The position numbers and the translations under genes are program-made. Of a DNA stretch of 31,804 nucleotides, positions 23,864 through 31,734 are shown one piece after another. This DNA is from CAYJFX01 sp964370315. GTDB lineage: Bacteria; Spirochaetota; Spirochaetia; Treponematales; Treponemataceae. The notes below the pieces were generated by a model. The model was given only the letters and a program-made list of their open reading frames with translations, searched no databases and was not told the DNA's origin. Where the stretch lies: contig CAYJIS010000017.1 of the NCBI GenBank assembly GCA_964370315.1, forward strand, positions 1 to 31,804, in the 5' to 3' direction. Numbering within the stretch: position 1 is the first letter of the stretch; the number at the start of each line of letters is the position of its first letter.

Positions 23864-24072
23864 GGGGGGGAGGATTGAATTGGAATGGAAACGGAAGTCT
23901 CTCGTTTTAAAATTTCACAAATCCCTTCTACAAGGTCAATTAATTTTTCCAAGGCTTCTGGGTATTTTTGAGTTCCTATTTCTTGCTTCGCATTACATGA
24001 AATAGTAAATACCGATATTCCTAACATTAAGATTGCTAGAATAACCACAATTTTTTTTATATAAGTGTACAT
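23773..24072 (-). CDS. possible small lipoprotein, doubtful
   Basis: From ATG 24072 the minus-strand frame gives 99 residues starting with a lipoprotein-like signal (two Lys, hydrophobic core, FTISC), then a plausible helix (KYPEALEKLIDLVEGICEILKRE). The last third overlaps the 3' end of the plus-strand gene and looks non-coding (Ser/Pro-rich). There is no ribosome site. It could be a short real lipoprotein or a decayed gene. The rest of the gap to 24277 holds only the type I operon promoter. Confidence 0.35.
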   Translation of the reverse strand: MYTYIKKIVVILAILMLGISVFTISCNAKQEIGTQKYPEALEKLIDLVEGICEILKRETSVSIPIQSSPPHLFPTFLGASTNSSYACISFSNSSFVIPI

Positions 24073-24214
24073 ATAAAAAATAGTTAAAAATCGTTTTAAA
24101 CCTTGATTTAATAAAACAACAAGTGTGTCCTTCATACACTTATAGTCATTTTGGGAATTGGAAGGAAAATACCTGTTCTTTTTTACTAATTACATGAAAA
24201 ATTACAAAATTTAC

Positions 24215-24243
24215 TTGACAAGCAATAAAAGCTGTGTTATTAT
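24215..24243 (+). promoter_or_regulatory. promoter of the type I restriction-modification operon
   Basis: Perfect TTGACA (24215-24220) and TATTAT (24238-24243) are 17 nt apart. The next genes are closely spaced up to 31622, so this may serve most of the operon. Confidence 0.8.
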
Positions 24244-24277
24244 TTACTAAGTTCAGAATATTTAACAAGGAGCTTTT

Positions 24278-24868
24278 GTGGTTCAATTAGGAGATGTTTG
24301 CAATATAAAGTCTGGTTTAATTTTGGCACGAAAAATGGCAAAAAAAAAGACTTTGCATGTATATCGAGTTTTAACATTAAAGTCATTTTTAACTGATGGC
24401 AAAATAGATACGGCTTTACTTGATACAATGTATGCAAGCGAAGAATTATCGAATACATATTTAACACAAGTTGGTGATATTCTTGTAAGGTTAAGTTATC
24501 CATACACTGCCGTTTGTATAGATGAAACAACAAAAGGTATTGTATATTCTTCTAACTTTATATGTATTCAGCCAAGTGAGAAAATATATCCAGAATATCT
24601 TTTGTGGTTTTTAAACACAAATGATGTTCGTAATGAAATGAATGGATTTGCAAGTGGTACATCGTTTGCAATGGTTAAGGCAGGTGTTTTTAAGGAATTA
24701 TCAATAAATCTTCCTGATTTAGAAACACAAAAAAAACTTGGAGACTTGTATAACCTTTTAAAACAAGAAATACATCTTTTAGAAAAACTTGCTAACGAAA
24801 AAAGAAATTATGCCAATGCATTATTTGGTGTGCATATTAAAAATAAAAAACAAGAGGTAAGAAAATGA
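24278..24868 (+). CDS. half-size type I specificity (HsdS-like) subunit
   Basis: 196 residues from GTG 24278 (AAGGAG at 24267-24272). It has a single target-recognition domain (VQLGDVCNIKSG start; GDILVRLSYPYTAVCI; FASGTSFAMVKAGVFKELSINLP) followed by one conserved helix (ETQKKLGDLYNLLKQEIHLLEKL). Full HsdS proteins carry two such units in ~400 residues, so this would act as a dimer or modify specificity. It overlaps hsdM by 4 nt (ATGA). A complete hsdS lies later in the same operon. Confidence 0.82.
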   Translation: MVQLGDVCNIKSGLILARKMAKKKTLHVYRVLTLKSFLTDGKIDTALLDTMYASEELSNTYLTQVGDILVRLSYPYTAVCIDETTKGIVYSSNFICIQPSEKIYPEYLLWFLNTNDVRNEMNGFASGTSFAMVKAGVFKELSINLPDLETQKKLGDLYNLLKQEIHLLEKLANEKRNYANALFGVHIKNKKQEVRK

Positions 24869-26394
24869 CAACAAAAACAGATATTCAAAATGTGCTTTGG
24901 AAGGCTTGCGATACATTTAGAGGAAAAATAGATAGTTCAAGATACAAAGATTATATTCTTTCTATGCTCTTTGTAAAATACTTAAATGATGTATGCAAAG
25001 AAAAAAGAGAAGAATATTCAAAGCAATATAATGGTGATAAAGATCGCATTGAAAGGGCAATGAGCCGTGAGCGATTTTTATTAGACGACATTTCTACCTT
25101 TGATTATTTATACAAACACAGAGATGATGCAGAAATTGGGCAAAAAATAAACATTGCCCTTGCTCACATAGAAGACCATAATAGTGGTAAGCTTAGAAAC
25201 GTATTTAGGGCAATTGACTTTAATTCAACTGTAGACTTTGGAGAAATGAAAGAAAAAAATGCTATTCTAAAAAACTTACTCATGGATTTTGAAACGTTAG
25301 ACTTGAGCCCGTCAAAACTAGATTCTGCAGATATTATAGGTGATGCATATGAGTACATGATAAACAAATTTGCATCAGATGCAGGAAAAAAAGGCGGAGA
25401 ATTTTTCACCGCTAGTGCAGTATCAGAACTTGTAGCACGTCTTGTAGAGCCAAAAGAAAATGACCGTATATATGACCCAACTTGTGGAAGTGGCGGTTTG
25501 CTTCTTAAAGCCTACAATCAAGCAAAGTCTAAAAAAGTTGCCATTTATGGGCAAGAATTAAATGCTCAAACATGGGCGCTATGTTCAATGAATATGTTTT
25601 TGCATAACATAGATGATGCAAATATAAAGGCAGGTAACACTTTAACTAATCCACAGCACCTAGAAAATGATGAACTTATGAAGTTTCAAGTAATAACTTC
25701 GAATCCACCTTTCTCATTAGATAAATGGGATAGTGGATTTTTATCTGATGCTGATACAGAAGGTAGCAAAAAGGCAAAAATGGATGCAAGTTTAGACCCT
25801 TATAAGCGTTTTTCTCTTGGTGTTCCGCCTTCTTCAAAAGGTGATTATGCCTTTGTTCTTCACATGATTAATAGTTTAGATGCACAAACGGGGCGAATGG
25901 GTGTTGTGCTTCCACACGGAGTATTATTTAGAGGGGCAAGCGAACTTAAAATAAGGCAAGCTCTTATTGAATTAAACTTACTTGATGCGGTAATTGGGCT
26001 TCCTGCAAATCTTTTTTACGGCACTGGTATTCCTGCTTGTGTATTAATTTTTAAGAAAAATAGAGCGCATAAAGATATTTTGTTTATTGATGCAAGCGGA
26101 GAGGGAAACTTTGAAAAAGGTAAAAATCAAAATATACTTCGCGAACAAGATATAGAAAAAATTGTAACTATATATAAGAAAAGGGAAACAACAGAAAAGT
26201 ATAGCTATGTTGCAACCTTAGATGAAATAAAAGAAAACGATTTTAACTTAAATATACCTCGATATGTAGATACCTTTGAGGAAGAAGAAATGATTGATAT
26301 TGATACGGTAAAAGCAAACATTTCTAACATTGAGGCGGAATTAAAAGAAGTACAGGCGAAGATGAATAAGTACTTAGAGGAATTGGGATTATGA
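24865..26394 (+). CDS. hsdM: type I N6-adenine methyltransferase subunit
   Basis: 509 residues. Residues ~5-150 match the HsdM helical N-terminal domain (VLWKACDTFRGKIDSSRYKDYIL). The methylase core follows with GGEFFTASAVSELV, the SAM motif DPTCGSGG (204-211) and catalytic NPPF (280-283), then DYAFVLHMINSL and VLPHGVLFRGASE. A C-terminal coiled coil (about 480-509) would contact HsdS. It methylates adenine in the bipartite target set by HsdS. The start overlaps the half-size S gene by 4 nt and the end overlaps rhuM by 4 nt. Confidence 0.95.
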   Translation: MTTKTDIQNVLWKACDTFRGKIDSSRYKDYILSMLFVKYLNDVCKEKREEYSKQYNGDKDRIERAMSRERFLLDDISTFDYLYKHRDDAEIGQKINIALAHIEDHNSGKLRNVFRAIDFNSTVDFGEMKEKNAILKNLLMDFETLDLSPSKLDSADIIGDAYEYMINKFASDAGKKGGEFFTASAVSELVARLVEPKENDRIYDPTCGSGGLLLKAYNQAKSKKVAIYGQELNAQTWALCSMNMFLHNIDDANIKAGNTLTNPQHLENDELMKFQVITSNPPFSLDKWDSGFLSDADTEGSKKAKMDASLDPYKRFSLGVPPSSKGDYAFVLHMINSLDAQTGRMGVVLPHGVLFRGASELKIRQALIELNLLDAVIGLPANLFYGTGIPACVLIFKKNRAHKDILFIDASGEGNFEKGKNQNILREQDIEKIVTIYKKRETTEKYSYVATLDEIKENDFNLNIPRYVDTFEEEEMIDIDTVKANISNIEAELKEVQAKMNKYLEELGL

Positions 26395-27392
26395 GTGATG
26401 TAAGTGAATTAGGAAAAATACTAATCTATCAGACTGAAAAAGGTGATACTAAAATAGATGTTCACTTTGAAGATGATACCATCTGGCTAACACAAAAATC
26501 AATTTGTGAACTCTATCAAATTGTAAAATCCTCTGTAAGTGAACATATAAATAATATATACAGCGAAAAAGAGCTTGATGAAAAAGCAACTGTTCGGAAA
26601 TTCCGAACAGTTCAAATGGAGGGGAGTAGAGAAGTTTCAAGAGAACTTGAGTACTACAATTTAGATATGATACTTGCCATAGGATATCGCGTTAGAAGTA
26701 ATATCGGTATTCATTTTCGAAGATGGGCTAGTAAAGTCTTAACTGAATACATGAAAAAGGGGTTTGTTTTAAATGATGAGCGTTTGAGAGACCCTAAAAG
26801 TTTTGGTGATGACTATTTTGATGAATTGCTTGAACGTATACGTGATATTAGAGCAAGTGAAAAGCGTATTTACCAAAAGGTAAAAGAAATATTTTCATTA
26901 TCTATAGACTATGATAGTAATACTGAACTTGCGCAAAATTTCTTCAAATCTGTTCAAAATAAATTGGAATATGCTTCAACAGGATTTACAGCTTCCGAGC
27001 TTATTGCAGAAAGAGTGGATTCAAAAAAAGATAACATGGGCTTAACTTCATTTAAGGGGGCAAAGGTTCGCAAAACAGACGTAACTATTGCAAAAAATTA
27101 CATGACACATGAAGAAATAACTACGCTAAATCTTATTGTAAATATGTACCTTGATTATGCGGAGTTACAAGCAAAAACTCATAGGCAAATGTACATGGCC
27201 GACTGGGAAACAAAGTTAGAAGAATTTTTACGCTTTAATGGCCGCGAGGTGCTTCAAGATTTTGGAAAAGTACGCCGAAATGTTGCTGATACACTCGCAA
27301 TACAGGAGTATGAAAAATATAACGTAAATCGTTTAAAATCAGAGGTTGATATAGATGAGTTAGCTGCAAATGTAAAGAAAATAAAACCATAA
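26391..27392 (+). CDS. RhuM-family protein
   Basis: 333 residues. The N-terminal part (DTIWLTQKSICELYQIVKSSVSEHINNIYSEKELDE ... YNLDMILAIGYRVRSNIGIHFRRWASKVLTEYMKKGF) is the RhuM signature, a KilA-N/Bro-like fold. A C-terminal helical part follows. The family was named from a Salmonella pathogenicity island and often sits in type I restriction loci, but its function is unknown. It overlaps hsdM by 4 nt (ATGA). A perfect 12-bp inverted repeat lies inside at 26588-26612. Confidence 0.88.
   Translation: MSDVSELGKILIYQTEKGDTKIDVHFEDDTIWLTQKSICELYQIVKSSVSEHINNIYSEKELDEKATVRKFRTVQMEGSREVSRELEYYNLDMILAIGYRVRSNIGIHFRRWASKVLTEYMKKGFVLNDERLRDPKSFGDDYFDELLERIRDIRASEKRIYQKVKEIFSLSIDYDSNTELAQNFFKSVQNKLEYASTGFTASELIAERVDSKKDNMGLTSFKGAKVRKTDVTIAKNYMTHEEITTLNLIVNMYLDYAELQAKTHRQMYMADWETKLEEFLRFNGREVLQDFGKVRRNVADTLAIQEYEKYNVNRLKSEVDIDELAANVKKIKP
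26588..26612. repeat. perfect palindrome inside rhuM
   Basis: AACTGTTCGGAA and TTCCGAACAGTT flank a single A. It encodes ATVRKFRTVQ, so part of the symmetry follows from the near-symmetric protein segment. Confidence 0.8.
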
Positions 27393-27401
27393 GTGAAATT
27401 A

Positions 27402-27433
27402 CTACCATTTTGTTGGCGTTAACAAAATGGTAG
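27402..27433 (+). repeat. 13-bp intercistronic hairpin
   Basis: CTACCATTTTGTT (27402-27414) and AACAAAATGGTAG (27421-27433) are perfectly complementary with a 6-nt loop. There is no T-run, so it is not a standard terminator. It separates rhuM from the DUF5343/HEPN pair and may act in RNA processing or mark the edge of an insert. Confidence 0.75.
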
Positions 27434-27454
27434 GGAAAAGCCAAGGAGGAAAAT

Positions 27455-28087
27455 ATGGCGATACCTACAAGTTACTTGACGAGCGGATTTAGTAAAATAC
27501 CTCAATATTTTGAGTCAATGCTAACTGCAAAAGCACCGGAAAAATTTACTATGAAGTTTATGGAAGATTTAGACTTTAAGAGTTCCAACGATAGAAATTT
27601 TATTGGAGTACTTAAAGCGCTTGGTTTTTTAGATGAGGCAGGAATTCCGACTGAAAGATATTTCAAATTTCTTGACCAAAGCTTATCAAAAATAATGGTA
27701 GCAGATGGTATTAAGGAAGCTTACGTAGATTTGTTTAATTTGAATGTTCATGCTCAAAAAATGCAAAAATCTGAGGTAGAGGGTAAATTTAAAACTATGA
27801 CAAGTGGTACGAAAAACTCATCTACAATATCATATATGGCAAGTACTTTCGTGAATTTGTGTGAGTACGCAGATTGGGCAGATCCTGTAAAGGAAGTAAA
27901 ACAAGAAAAAGCCACTGAAAAGCAAACTTTAAGGGTTGAAAATACTTCTACAGACGAAACTAAAAACCAATCCATAAGAAATTTTGATTTAAACTATGAT
28001 ATTCATATACATTTGCCTGCTACACGTGATCAATCCGTTTACGATGCTTTGTTTGCAAGCATGACAAAGCATTTGAATCTTAAGTGA
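27455..28087 (+). CDS. DUF5343-family protein
   Basis: 210 residues, cytoplasmic, no membrane segments. The N-terminal half (YLTSGFSKIPQYFESMLTAKAPEKFTMKFMEDLDFKSSNDRNFIGVLKALGFLDEAG) fits DUF5343, a winged-helix-like family of unknown function common in defence loci. GGAGG precedes the ATG. The next gene, 7 nt on, encodes a HEPN protein; the pair looks like one module inserted between rhuM and hsdS, perhaps toxin and partner. Confidence 0.78.
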   Translation: MAIPTSYLTSGFSKIPQYFESMLTAKAPEKFTMKFMEDLDFKSSNDRNFIGVLKALGFLDEAGIPTERYFKFLDQSLSKIMVADGIKEAYVDLFNLNVHAQKMQKSEVEGKFKTMTSGTKNSSTISYMASTFVNLCEYADWADPVKEVKQEKATEKQTLRVENTSTDETKNQSIRNFDLNYDIHIHLPATRDQSVYDALFASMTKHLNLK

Positions 28088-28094
28088 GGTAGAC

Positions 28095-28679
28095 ATGAAT
28101 AACGATTTATATTCTTTCGTTTTTCGTGGTATACTAGCAGATGAGGCACTTGATAATGCGGGAAGAAAACAATATTCAAAAGAAGATTTATTCTTTTCTG
28201 AAGAAGTTGAAAAAAAATTAAACTTTAATGAAATTGATAAAAAATATCTGGAACAATCGAAATCGATGCTTACTGTTTTTGCAACAATAACAGCATTTGA
28301 AAATGCAACAAGAGAATTTATTTATTCTGTTCTTCTTGAAAAATACGGGTCAGATTGGTGGGAAAAAGGTGTACACAAATCGATTCGAGATAGAGCTGAA
28401 CCTCGAAAAAAGGCAGAATCTAGTGTGAAATGGCATGTATCTAGAGGTGATGCAATGATGTCATATTTGGATTTTGGAGATCTACCTAAAATAATAACAA
28501 AGGCAGAAAACTGGGAAGTTTTTGAACCAAGTGTTGGAACACAACCATGGGTAAATGCTATTTTTACTGATATTGAAAAATCTAGAAATGTAATAATGCA
28601 CAGTGGTATTTTGGATGATTATGATATTATTAGAGTCGGAATGAATATCAGAGATTGGTTGAGACAAATTAACGCATAA
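28095..28679 (+). CDS. HEPN-domain protein, Swt1-like
   Basis: 194 residues. The C-terminal EKSRNVIMHSG holds the RNase motif R-x4-H (R164, H169) of HEPN proteins, and the helical layout suits the Swt1-type HEPN family. HEPN proteins often cut RNA in toxin-antitoxin and abortive-infection systems. A GAGGT site precedes the ATG 7 nt after the DUF5343 gene, and hsdS follows after 10 nt. It may be an RNase accessory of the restriction locus; activity is not proven. Confidence 0.75.
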   Translation: MNNDLYSFVFRGILADEALDNAGRKQYSKEDLFFSEEVEKKLNFNEIDKKYLEQSKSMLTVFATITAFENATREFIYSVLLEKYGSDWWEKGVHKSIRDRAEPRKKAESSVKWHVSRGDAMMSYLDFGDLPKIITKAENWEVFEPSVGTQPWVNAIFTDIEKSRNVIMHSGILDDYDIIRVGMNIRDWLRQINA

Positions 28680-28689
28680 AGGACATCCA

Positions 28690-29910
28690 ATGACCCAAGA
28701 AATTAAAACACGAATTAAACAAATACAAAATTCTCAAGTGCCTGACGGTTACAAAAAAACAAATCTCGGAACTGTACCTAATGGGTGGGAGCAATGCTTA
28801 TTATCTGATTTGGTTACATTAAAGAATGGAATAAATGCAGATATAAGTAAATTTGGTAAGGGCGTAAAACTAATTAGTGTTTCAGACATACTTTCACCAA
28901 AGCCTGTGATGTATGATTCAATTACGGCAAGTATAGATATTTCAGAGGAACTATTGGATACTTATTCTGTTGACTATGGGGATATTATATTTCAAAGAAG
29001 TTCTGAAAATTATAAAGATGCCGGTACATCTAATGTGTATCTTGACACCAAAAGAGCAACATTTGGTGGTTTTGTAATACGAGGAAAAAAGAAGGCTGAT
29101 TATCACCCTCAATTTCTAAACTTGTTTTTAAAGAGTTTTGGAGCTAGAAAAAATATTATTCGTCTAGCAGCAGGATCACAACACGTAAATATAAGCCAAG
29201 ATTCTCTCTCAAAGCTACAACTGCATCTTCCCCCTCTTCCCGAACAAGAAAAAATTGCGGAGATTCTTACTATACAAGACACAATTATTGAGCTAAAAGA
29301 AAAACGAATTGTAGAAAAAGAAAAACAAAAAAAATATCTCATGCAAAATTTACTTACAGGCAAAAAAAGGCTTGCAGGTTTTAGTGGAGAATGGAAAAAG
29401 GTAAGGTTGGGGGAAATATGTAGTATTACGACAGGTAAATTAGATGCAAATGCTATGGTAGAAAATGGACGATTTGCCTTTTTTACGTGTGCCAGAGAAA
29501 AATATCTTATAGATGAATATGCATTTGACACAGAAGCAATCTTAATTTCTGGGAACGGTGCAAATGTAGGATATGTACATTATTATAAGGGAAAATTTAA
29601 TGCATATCAAAGAACCTATATTCTGGATGCATTTCATGATAATATATTTTATATCAAATTCTATTTAGACAGTTATTTAGCGTTACGAATTTCGAAAGAA
29701 AAAAATGAGGGTAATACACCATATATAACGTTACCTACGTTAAGTGGAATGAAAATAAACCTTCCATCTCTACCAGAGCAAAATGCAATTGCAGAAATTT
29801 TATCTACAGCAGATAAAGAAATAGAATTGTTAAAAAAAGACTTGGATGCAGAAAAAGAAAAGAAAAAATCTTTAATGCAATTATTATTAACAGGAATTGT
29901 GAGGGTGTAA
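28690..29910 (+). CDS. hsdS: type I specificity subunit, full length
   Basis: 406 residues with two target-recognition units. The first (about 30-190) is followed by LPPLPEQEKIAEILTIQDTIIELKEKR and LMQNLLTGKKRL; the second (about 235-370) by LPSLPEQNAIAEILSTADKEIELLKK and SLMQLLLTGIVRV. These central and distal helices are the conserved HsdS spacers. It recognises the two halves of the DNA target for HsdM and HsdR. AAAGGA precedes the ATG. Confidence 0.94.
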   Translation: MTQEIKTRIKQIQNSQVPDGYKKTNLGTVPNGWEQCLLSDLVTLKNGINADISKFGKGVKLISVSDILSPKPVMYDSITASIDISEELLDTYSVDYGDIIFQRSSENYKDAGTSNVYLDTKRATFGGFVIRGKKKADYHPQFLNLFLKSFGARKNIIRLAAGSQHVNISQDSLSKLQLHLPPLPEQEKIAEILTIQDTIIELKEKRIVEKEKQKKYLMQNLLTGKKRLAGFSGEWKKVRLGEICSITTGKLDANAMVENGRFAFFTCAREKYLIDEYAFDTEAILISGNGANVGYVHYYKGKFNAYQRTYILDAFHDNIFYIKFYLDSYLALRISKEKNEGNTPYITLPTLSGMKINLPSLPEQNAIAEILSTADKEIELLKKDLDAEKEKKKSLMQLLLTGIVRV

Positions 29911-29913
29911 AGT

Positions 29914-30552
29914 ATGGAGTTGTTACAATTTTTTGCTCAGTTTATTTATTTTATTTTACCAGGCATAATTGGTATTTACTTTTTTAGGTGGACTACAAAT
30001 ATTCGAAACGTTACAGAAATGCGAATAATTATTGATGCCTTTGTATTGTCAACTGTGGCTTATTTGGCGGGGAATGGTATATTAGAATTTTTGAATGATT
30101 CTTTTAGTTATAACTTTAGAATTTCTAATATAACAGACATGCTTAATCAACAAACAATTGAAATGCATAGCTTTACGGCTTCTATCTTTACTTCTTTATT
30201 TTTTACAATAATACTAATTCTCATAGTAGAAAAAAATGTATTTTTTGTAATATTACGAAATTTGAAGATATCAGAAAAAGCCGATAACAGAGATGCGTGG
30301 GATAGATTTTTGAAAGAAAATGAATGGATAATTCTTCGAGATTATGTAACAAAAAATACTTATTTTGGGTATTTATTTCGCTATTCAGATAGGGATGATA
30401 TACGCGAGATAGTGCTTTCTGATGTAAGTGTTTTACGAGAAGATGGAATTGAACTCTACGAAATGAAAGAAGTGTATTTGGCAAGACATTTTAATGAGTT
30501 TTCATTAGAAGTAGGTAATTACGATAAAGGAGAGACAAAAAATGGGAAATGA
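29914..30552 (+). CDS. DUF6338-like membrane protein
   Basis: 212 residues. Two or three membrane helices (FIYFILPGIIGIYFF, a middle segment and SLFFTIILILIVEKN) precede a soluble C-terminal part with YFGYLFRYSDRDDIREIVLSDVSVLREDGIELYEMKEVYLA, which fits the small beta domain of DUF6338. Function unknown. It starts 3 nt after hsdS and overlaps the first tiny proline-rich gene by 11 nt, so it belongs to the same transcript. Confidence 0.68.
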   Translation: MELLQFFAQFIYFILPGIIGIYFFRWTTNIRNVTEMRIIIDAFVLSTVAYLAGNGILEFLNDSFSYNFRISNITDMLNQQTIEMHSFTASIFTSLFFTIILILIVEKNVFFVILRNLKISEKADNRDAWDRFLKENEWIILRDYVTKNTYFGYLFRYSDRDDIREIVLSDVSVLREDGIELYEMKEVYLARHFNEFSLEVGNYDKGETKNGK

Positions 30553-30706
30553 AAATAAAAAAAACAATATGTGGGTTAAAGGTTTGGTAGGCGATAGTAT
30601 AGAAAAAAGTTTTACAAAAATTCGGCCAAGTACCCCAAAACCAGACTACAAGCCACCTGCAAGTAATCCTGTACCAAAAGGTAATGGAGGAGGAAATGGA
30701 AAATAA
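30542..30706 (+). CDS. proline-rich microprotein A
   Basis: 54 residues from ATG 30542 with AAAGGAGAG 8 nt ahead. A short charged start (GNENKKNNMWVKGLVGDS) leads to PSTPKPDYKPPASNPVPK and a Gly-rich end. The next gene encodes a 35-residue relative with PSTPKAPYTPPPSNPPPK: 13 of 18 positions are the same. Overlaps with both neighbours and good ribosome sites argue for real, co-translated genes. The role is unknown; a flexible linker or SH3-like ligand is possible. Confidence 0.7.
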   Translation: MGNENKKNNMWVKGLVGDSIEKSFTKIRPSTPKPDYKPPASNPVPKGNGGGNGK

Positions 30707-30803
30707 AAAAAAAGTACAAGAATCAAAGGAAAAGCCAAGAAAACCCAGCACTCCGAAGGCTCCTTATACGCCCCCTCCTAGTAATCCACCACCCAAAAAA
30801 TAG
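30696..30803 (+). CDS. proline-rich microprotein B
   Basis: 35 residues, Lys/Glu-rich at the start, then the PSTPKxxYxPPxSNPxPK motif shared with microprotein A. GGAGGAGG just upstream sits in the 3' end of gene A, which it overlaps by 11 nt. A tandem duplication followed by trimming would explain the pair. Function unknown. Confidence 0.68.
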   Translation: MENKKKVQESKEKPRKPSTPKAPYTPPPSNPPPKK

Positions 30804-30812
30804 GAGAATTTT

Positions 30813-31622
30813 GTGAAGGTTCCAAAAAGACCAATTATTATTGAGAGAGTGATTGAAAAAAATATAGATGTAGGAAAAGATATTTTTTTAAAAAAATTAA
30901 ATTTAATTATTCCTGTAGTTACTTTTTATTACACTGTAATTATTGGGTTGATTCTAGGAGTAAAAAAATTTTTCTACTTAATGCATGGAATTGACTCTGT
31001 ATATATTACCATTTTTTCTCTTGAAACAATAGTATTCTTTTTTTTCATAGTTTTATCAATAATTGCTTATGTGTGTAGTTACTTTATTTCTATAAGCATA
31101 ATGCGTCAAAAAAAAATAACATATGAAAGTCCATGGGTTACAATTATTCTTGTTGTTGCATCTGTAATTGTGGTCTGTTTTTTATGGATTCTTATTAGTG
31201 GAGTTGAGGCCTTTTTTGAGCAAAGACTATTAGAAAGAAATACAAAGATAGCAATGATCGGAATTTGTATAAGTTTTAGTGTTTTTTATATTGTGGATGT
31301 TTTGGCTTCTATTACAGGAAGAAAAATTAAATTACCAGTTAAAATTGGTTTTCTTGCTTTGTTAGTAGTATGTAGTGTAGCGCTGATTAAGTACTCATAT
31401 AATATTGAAAAAGATAGAACATCTTTTTGTACGTATACAAATGAGACTATAGAAACCTTTGTTACATTTGAAAGATTATATGAAGGAGATTCAACGTATT
31501 TGTTTCATGAAGCTATACTGATCGGAGATGACTTAATAATCTATAAGGATAAGAAAATTATTTTAGATATGAAAGGAAAATATTTTGATGAAATTGAAGT
31601 AGAAAGGGCTATCTACAAATAA
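30813..31622 (+). CDS. five-helix membrane protein of unknown function
   Basis: 269 residues from GTG 30813 (TAGGAG at 30801-30806). Predicted helices lie near residues 27-50, 62-90, 108-130, 145-165 and 175-195, followed by a hydrophilic C-terminal domain of ~75 residues (TSFCTYTNETIETF... to the end). The start (KVPKRPIIIERVIEKNID) has a short proline/basic motif. I recognise no family. It is closely linked to the DUF6338-like protein and the microproteins between hsdS and hsdR. Confidence 0.72.
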   Translation: MKVPKRPIIIERVIEKNIDVGKDIFLKKLNLIIPVVTFYYTVIIGLILGVKKFFYLMHGIDSVYITIFSLETIVFFFFIVLSIIAYVCSYFISISIMRQKKITYESPWVTIILVVASVIVVCFLWILISGVEAFFEQRLLERNTKIAMIGICISFSVFYIVDVLASITGRKIKLPVKIGFLALLVVCSVALIKYSYNIEKDRTSFCTYTNETIETFVTFERLYEGDSTYLFHEAILIGDDLIIYKDKKIILDMKGKYFDEIEVERAIYK

Positions 31623-31625
31623 AAA

Positions 31626-31660
31626 CACCACCTACGGTGCATTCGCACTTTTAGTGGTTC
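31626..31660. repeat. branched hairpin before hsdR
   Basis: ACCAC and GTGGT enclose GTGC-attc-GCAC, forming a nested hairpin with short T-runs around it. It could be a weak terminator or processing site between the membrane-protein gene and hsdR. Confidence 0.5.
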
Positions 31661-31734
31661 TCTTAAAATTTACTCCAGAAATGAAAATATGTCAAGTATT
31701 TTTATATTCATAAATATAAGTGAGGTAACAAACA

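Noticed and set aside
24240..24533. 97-codon minus-strand frame at the start of the restriction operon
   Set aside because: It is the antisense shadow of the half-size hsdS gene and covers that operon's promoter.
30491..30751. 86-codon minus-strand frame
   Set aside because: It is antisense to the DUF6338-like gene and the two microproteins, which have ribosome sites and related sequences; its composition looks non-coding.
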